Below are positions 14,972 to 17,867 of a stretch of DNA of 17,867 bases, one piece after another. The notes under the pieces are model-generated. The model ran no database searches and was not told the DNA's origin. It saw only the letters and a list, made by a program, of their open reading frames with translations. Position 1 is the stretch's first letter. The number at the start of each line of letters is the position of its first letter. The stretch is from Mesotoga sp. UBA6090 (GTDB lineage: Bacteria; Thermotogota; Thermotogae; Petrotogales; Kosmotogaceae). The stretch spans positions 1 through 17,867 of the forward strand of contig NZ_DIXC01000050.1 in assembly GCF_002435945.1 (NCBI RefSeq), given 5' to 3'. The translations under genes were made by a program, and so were the position numbers.

Positions 14972-16078
14972 CTAGCCAATAAGGAGGGGCGCAGGTCTCC
15001 TCACTACTTCGTCATTTACTTCAAACTCCAACGCCGACCATGTACTTTCTTCAGGAAATGAGAGGATCGAATTCTGCTCAATGCCTATTAAGACAGTGTC
15101 TTCGGACTTCGTGCCCCTGATTGTCGGATTCCAGGCAACGGCATTTCCCTCCCGAAGATGCACATCGCTCCTGAGATTGGCGTGTACTTCCCTTGGGAGA
15201 TATCCCGCGATTCCTCCTTGGTGATGGAACTTCCATTCACCGGCCCTGCCTACCTTTTCATAGGCCTCGATCAACCTCCCGAAGGCTTCCGACAGCTTCA
15301 CTCCGGGCCTCGACGAGCCAATCGCCACGGCGTCGACGTAACAGTTCTGTTGGTGCTGGCGTAATACATCGTCTGCCGCCTCAAACATGAAAGACCTGCT
15401 GCAAGAAACTATCAAGCCCCTTCTCCTGGCACAGATGCTGGCGAATCCTCTTTTTCCAAGCTTAACGTCTCTCGACAGATTGTGCCTGTATCTGAGTGAG
15501 CTATCCTCCGAGAACACAAGCACCAATAAAGGTTCGATATCCCTCTTCGCCATAGCTTCATAGAGGAGGCCTTGAACTTCCAGTTCAGTCATCTCGCTTT
15601 TCAAAGTAGGGACTATTGCGGAAAAAATCTCGTCGCATTCCCTGCCCAAAATCCTGTACGTATCTATCTCTGACTGGCTCAAGAGAGTTCGCATTGGAGT
15701 AATGTCTACGTGCTCGCCGGAATACCTACCAGTATCGGAAAGAAGCTTCCCTTTTACCAGTCCTTCGACCAATCTCCTCTCTCCGGAGGGCTCAAACCAG
15801 CTGTATTCAAGAAACCCGAATTCTCCGAGAAGACTTTCGTCAAGCTCGATCTCCTGGATTCTCTGCTTTTCAATGTTGTTGGTGATCATGTAGAGCCGGT
15901 CCCCAGTTACAAGAATAGAGGCTTCACCCTCGGTGGAGTTCAGGGTAATATGACTCCTGCCTCCAAAAGTGAACCACGAGAAATTACAGCACTTGCTCAA
16001 CAAGAGAGCGCGAGCGTTTCTGGCAGCTATTAGCTCTCTCAGGCTTTCAACCCTATTTCTAAACTCTTCTAAAAGCAT
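14972..16078 (-). CDS. M24 family (Xaa-Pro peptidase/creatinase-like) protein, probably metal-free
   Basis: This 368-residue protein has the two-domain layout of prolidase/creatinase proteins. The N-terminal creatinase-like domain covers about residues 1-130, with NFSWFTFGGRSHITLNS at 32-48 and the ITNNIE motif at 65-70. The C-terminal pita-bread domain contains FHHQGGIAGYLPRE at 284-297. True M24 aminopeptidases bind two metals through two Asp residues in a D-x-G ... D-x-T-R-T strand pair. Here that segment reads ASICARRRGLIVSCSRSF (213-230) with no Asp. The histidine region and the AWNP and SEDT elements remain. The enzyme may therefore act like creatinase without metal, or use another substrate. 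ATG 16078 follows AGGAGG within a long G run. It is transcribed alone and ends at the terminator at 14815-14844. Confidence 0.75.
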   Translation of the reverse strand: MLLEEFRNRVESLRELIAARNARALLLSKCCNFSWFTFGGRSHITLNSTEGEASILVTGDRLYMITNNIEKQRIQEIELDESLLGEFGFLEYSWFEPSGERRLVEGLVKGKLLSDTGRYSGEHVDITPMRTLLSQSEIDTYRILGRECDEIFSAIVPTLKSEMTELEVQGLLYEAMAKRDIEPLLVLVFSEDSSLRYRHNLSRDVKLGKRGFASICARRRGLIVSCSRSFMFEAADDVLRQHQQNCYVDAVAIGSSRPGVKLSEAFGRLIEAYEKVGRAGEWKFHHQGGIAGYLPREVHANLRSDVHLREGNAVAWNPTIRGTKSEDTVLIGIEQNSILSFPEESTWSALEFEVNDEVVRRPAPLLIG

Positions 16079-16237
16079 TCCCCCCCCTCCTAAACAAAAA
16101 GGTTGGCTTTCATCTCTATCTTACCTGCTTTCGTGCAAAAAACGAGACGTTAGTTCTTTGTACGAAACACTGAAAACCAACCCAACAATACTTGCATTAC
16201 TCAAATAACCACAAGCAATGATACCTTCAGTTACATA

Positions 16238-16917
16238 TCAATAAAAAGGCGTCTTCCTTAATTCATCGATCAGGAGATGTGCATTGCTTGCTCCAAAACG
16301 CGTCGCGCCGAGCTCTTGATATCTAAGAAGCTCTCTAAGCTTTCTTATGCCGCCTGATGCTTTGACCTGGATCCTGTTTCCCGCTTCATCCAGCAATCCA
16401 GCAGGAGCTTAACGTCAGATTCAGAGCAGCCGGTGTCGGCAAAACCCGTTGATGTTTTTACGAAATCCGCCCCGACATCTGCAACTATGTTAGCCCCTAT
16501 CCTTTTCTCTTCATCCGTTAGGTAATGAACTTCCAGAATTACCTTCATGACTACGCCCTTAGCAGCATCTCTTACAGCCAATATCTCATTCTTCACTTCT
16601 TCGTACATCTGGCTCTTCAGCCAACCTATGTTTATAACCATATCTATTTCACTTGCGCCCTTCAACAGGACATCCTTTGTTTCAAAGACTTTCGATTCAG
16701 TCGTAGAATAGCCATTCCGAAAGCCTACCGGTGCATCAACTCCCACTTCGGAACCCTTCAATATTTCCAAGGCGTACTCAATCCAGGACGCCCCAATAGC
16801 AACGGTCTTGAACTTGTACTCAATTGCCAGCCTGCAAACTTCTTCGATGTCCTTTTTTGTTGCGTCGGGTTTCAACATCGTTGAATCGATCATTCTTGTC
16901 AAGCTTTCTTCACTCAA
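16238..16917 (-). pseudogene. deoC: Deoxyribose-phosphate aldolase, frameshifted
   Basis: The first 573 bases encode a DeoC-like TIM barrel: IDSTMLKPDATKKDIE near the N-terminus, PVGFRNGYS, DMVINIGWLKS in the middle, and FVKTSTGF with the Schiff-base lysine. The frame then reads into nonsense and stops at 16345. One frame over, the sequence continues perfectly with DEAGNRIQVKASGG, then GATRFGASN, and stops at 16238, giving a normal 223-residue enzyme if 8 bases are removed. The break coincides with an exact 8-bp tandem duplication at 16388-16403. The truncated product lacks the second catalytic lysine (KASGG) and the phosphate-binding loop, so it should be inactive. The start is TTG 16917, 16 bases after the dehydrogenase remnant, with AAGGGG upstream. 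DeoC cleaves deoxyribose-5-phosphate to glyceraldehyde-3-phosphate and acetaldehyde. Confidence 0.88.
16388..16403 (-). repeat. Exact 8-bp tandem duplication inside deoC
   Basis: ATCCAGCA occurs twice in a row on the plus strand (TGCTGGAT twice on the coding strand). Deleting one copy restores the DeoC frame exactly at LLLDEAGN, so this repeat is the frameshifting lesion. It has the form expected from replication slippage. Confidence 0.9.
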
Positions 16918-16933
16918 TGCAACTCATCCCCTT

Positions 16934-17092
16934 TCAAGGTGTGACTATTCCTCCATTAACGTGTATTGATTGACCAGTAATCCATGATGCTTTGTCAGAT
17001 GCTAAGAACGAGACCATATCTGCTATATATACAGGCTTTCCGAACCTCTTCATGGGGATCTCTTCCAACCATTTTTCCCTCTTGATCTTCAT
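16934..17092 (-). pseudogene. Short-chain dehydrogenase/reductase, C-terminal remnant
   Basis: The minus strand encodes the last 52 or so residues of a classical SDR oxidoreductase: IPMKRFGKP, then IADMVSFLASDKASWITGQ, and HVNGGI just before the stop at 16934-16936. These are the conserved C-terminal elements of FabG-like SDRs. The Rossmann nucleotide-binding half and the Ser-Tyr-Lys active site, about 200 residues, are absent, and the sequence changes to IS110-like coding on the opposite strand just beyond 17092-17100. The gene is therefore a fragment. It lies 16 bases upstream of deoC and was probably its operon partner. Confidence 0.82.
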
Positions 17093-17096
17093 TGAC

Positions 17097-17831
17097 AGCA
17101 AAAGGCAAGAAATCGCACGAAGAAGTTATGAAAGTCGCATAAGTTTGCGGTAGATATTTGAATCGTCTCTGAAATGGAAGGAACTAGGTATTGAAAGAGT
17201 ATTGAGAACCACATGTGAGGGTAATCTCATAATGTTCCTGGCAAATCAAATTCTCACCTTAAGAGAGGAAGAAGAAAGATTAAGGGAAGAGATGGGAGAG
17301 ACCCTAGAGAATAGTCCGTACAGAATCATCCTTTCTATTCCAGGTGTGAAGGCTGTAATAGGCTCATACATAGTAAAGGCTTATCTCACACATGATTTCA
17401 AAAGCTACCAGGAGATGCAGAAATACGCTGGAACTATTCCCTTCCTCTTTCAGAGTGGCAGAAAGTCAATAATGCTGATGAGAAAGAAATGCGACAACGA
17501 TCTCAAAAACATGATTCATATGGCAGCTTTCGCTTCTCTGAAAACTTGTGGATGGGCAAGAAACTACTACAAAAGAAAAAGAAAAGAGGGCAAGACCTAC
17601 GGTCATGCCCTCAGAGCACTGGGGAACATCATCCTCAAAATCGCATTCTCCATGTTGTCAAAGATGAACGAATACGATGAAACCTTGTTCCTCAATGCCA
17701 AAGGAATTAAAACCACTCAACCAAATAATACAACAATTCCTGAGGCTTTCACAAATCCTGAATACTCCCAGGATGCTCATCCATCCTTAGCTGCCACTAA
17801 GGATGTGGTCGACAACTTGAATGCCACTTGA
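17097..17831 (+). mobile_element. IS110-family transposase, C-terminal remnant
   Basis: The long open part (from 17154, first candidate start TTG 17202) encodes a coiled-coil segment (LREEEERLREEM), then IILSIPGVKAVIGSYIVKAY, FKSYQEMQKYAGTIPFLFQSG and LRALGNIILKIAFSMLSKM. This is the Transposase_20 domain of IS110/IS1111 elements, including the S-G position that holds the catalytic serine. The N-terminal RuvC-like DEDD nuclease domain is missing. Coding similarity seems to continue upstream in the same frame to about 17097, but it is interrupted by TAG at 17151-17153, where SLR-stop-IFES suggests a former CAG. IS110 elements lack terminal inverted repeats, so the ends cannot be placed. It is not expected to be mobile on its own. 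Confidence 0.8.
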
Positions 17832-17867
17832 GTAGTAGACATTTCCTTATTTACATGATAAGGTCAC

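Noticed and set aside
16079..16237. Region upstream of the M24 gene searched for a promoter.
   Set aside because: Several partial -35/-10 matches occur on the minus strand, but none has both a good hexamer pair and good spacing, so no promoter is annotated.
1..17867. CRISPR array, tRNA, rRNA or tmRNA genes.
   Set aside because: No regularly spaced repeats, tRNA-like cloverleaf with a T-loop consensus, or ribosomal RNA sequence was seen; the presence of smpB does not bring ssrA with it here.

Overview
The window looks like chromosomal DNA from a Thermotogota bacterium, most likely Mesotoga or a close relative. The reasons are the moderate GC content, purine-rich Shine-Dalgarno sites, tightly coupled operons, the flavour of the small exported envelope protein, and an IS110-type element. 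This assignment rests on protein character and was not confirmed by a search.

Positions 1-13171 form one long plus-strand operon with gaps of at most a few dozen bases and several ATGA or TTGA start/stop overlaps. It begins with the end of a substrate-binding protein and continues with a complete branched-chain-amino-acid-type ABC importer (two permeases, two ATPases). An enzyme set follows: a LarA-type nickel-pincer racemase/epimerase, a DRE-TIM (isopropylmalate/homocitrate-synthase-like) enzyme, butyrate kinase, phosphate butyryltransferase, a TIM-barrel sugar isomerase/epimerase-like protein, a FadR-type GntR regulator, a two-subunit UxaA-type dehydratase, an M20 amidohydrolase and an Ldh2-type 2-hydroxyacid dehydrogenase. 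Read together, this is a catabolic island for an imported (poly)hydroxy-carboxylic acid or an N-acyl/amide derivative of one. Stereochemistry would be adjusted by the racemase, water removed by the dehydratase, the hydroxyl oxidised or a 2-oxo acid reduced by the dehydrogenase. An acyl-CoA would be cashed in for ATP by Ptb and Buk. The exact substrate cannot be read from the sequence. The combination is the best candidate here for an undescribed pathway.

Positions 13172-16078 lie on the minus strand and are mostly ordinary: a YfiM-like small protein, an exported beta-barrel-like protein with a good promoter, smpB with its own promoter, a strong intrinsic terminator, and an M24 (Xaa-Pro peptidase-like) protein that has lost the usual metal-binding aspartates.

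Positions 16238-17867 are decayed and rearranged. A deoC gene is frameshifted by an exact 8-bp tandem duplication. Upstream of it is only the C-terminal end of a short-chain dehydrogenase. That fragment abuts the C-terminal part of an IS110-family transposase that has itself lost its N-terminal nuclease domain.
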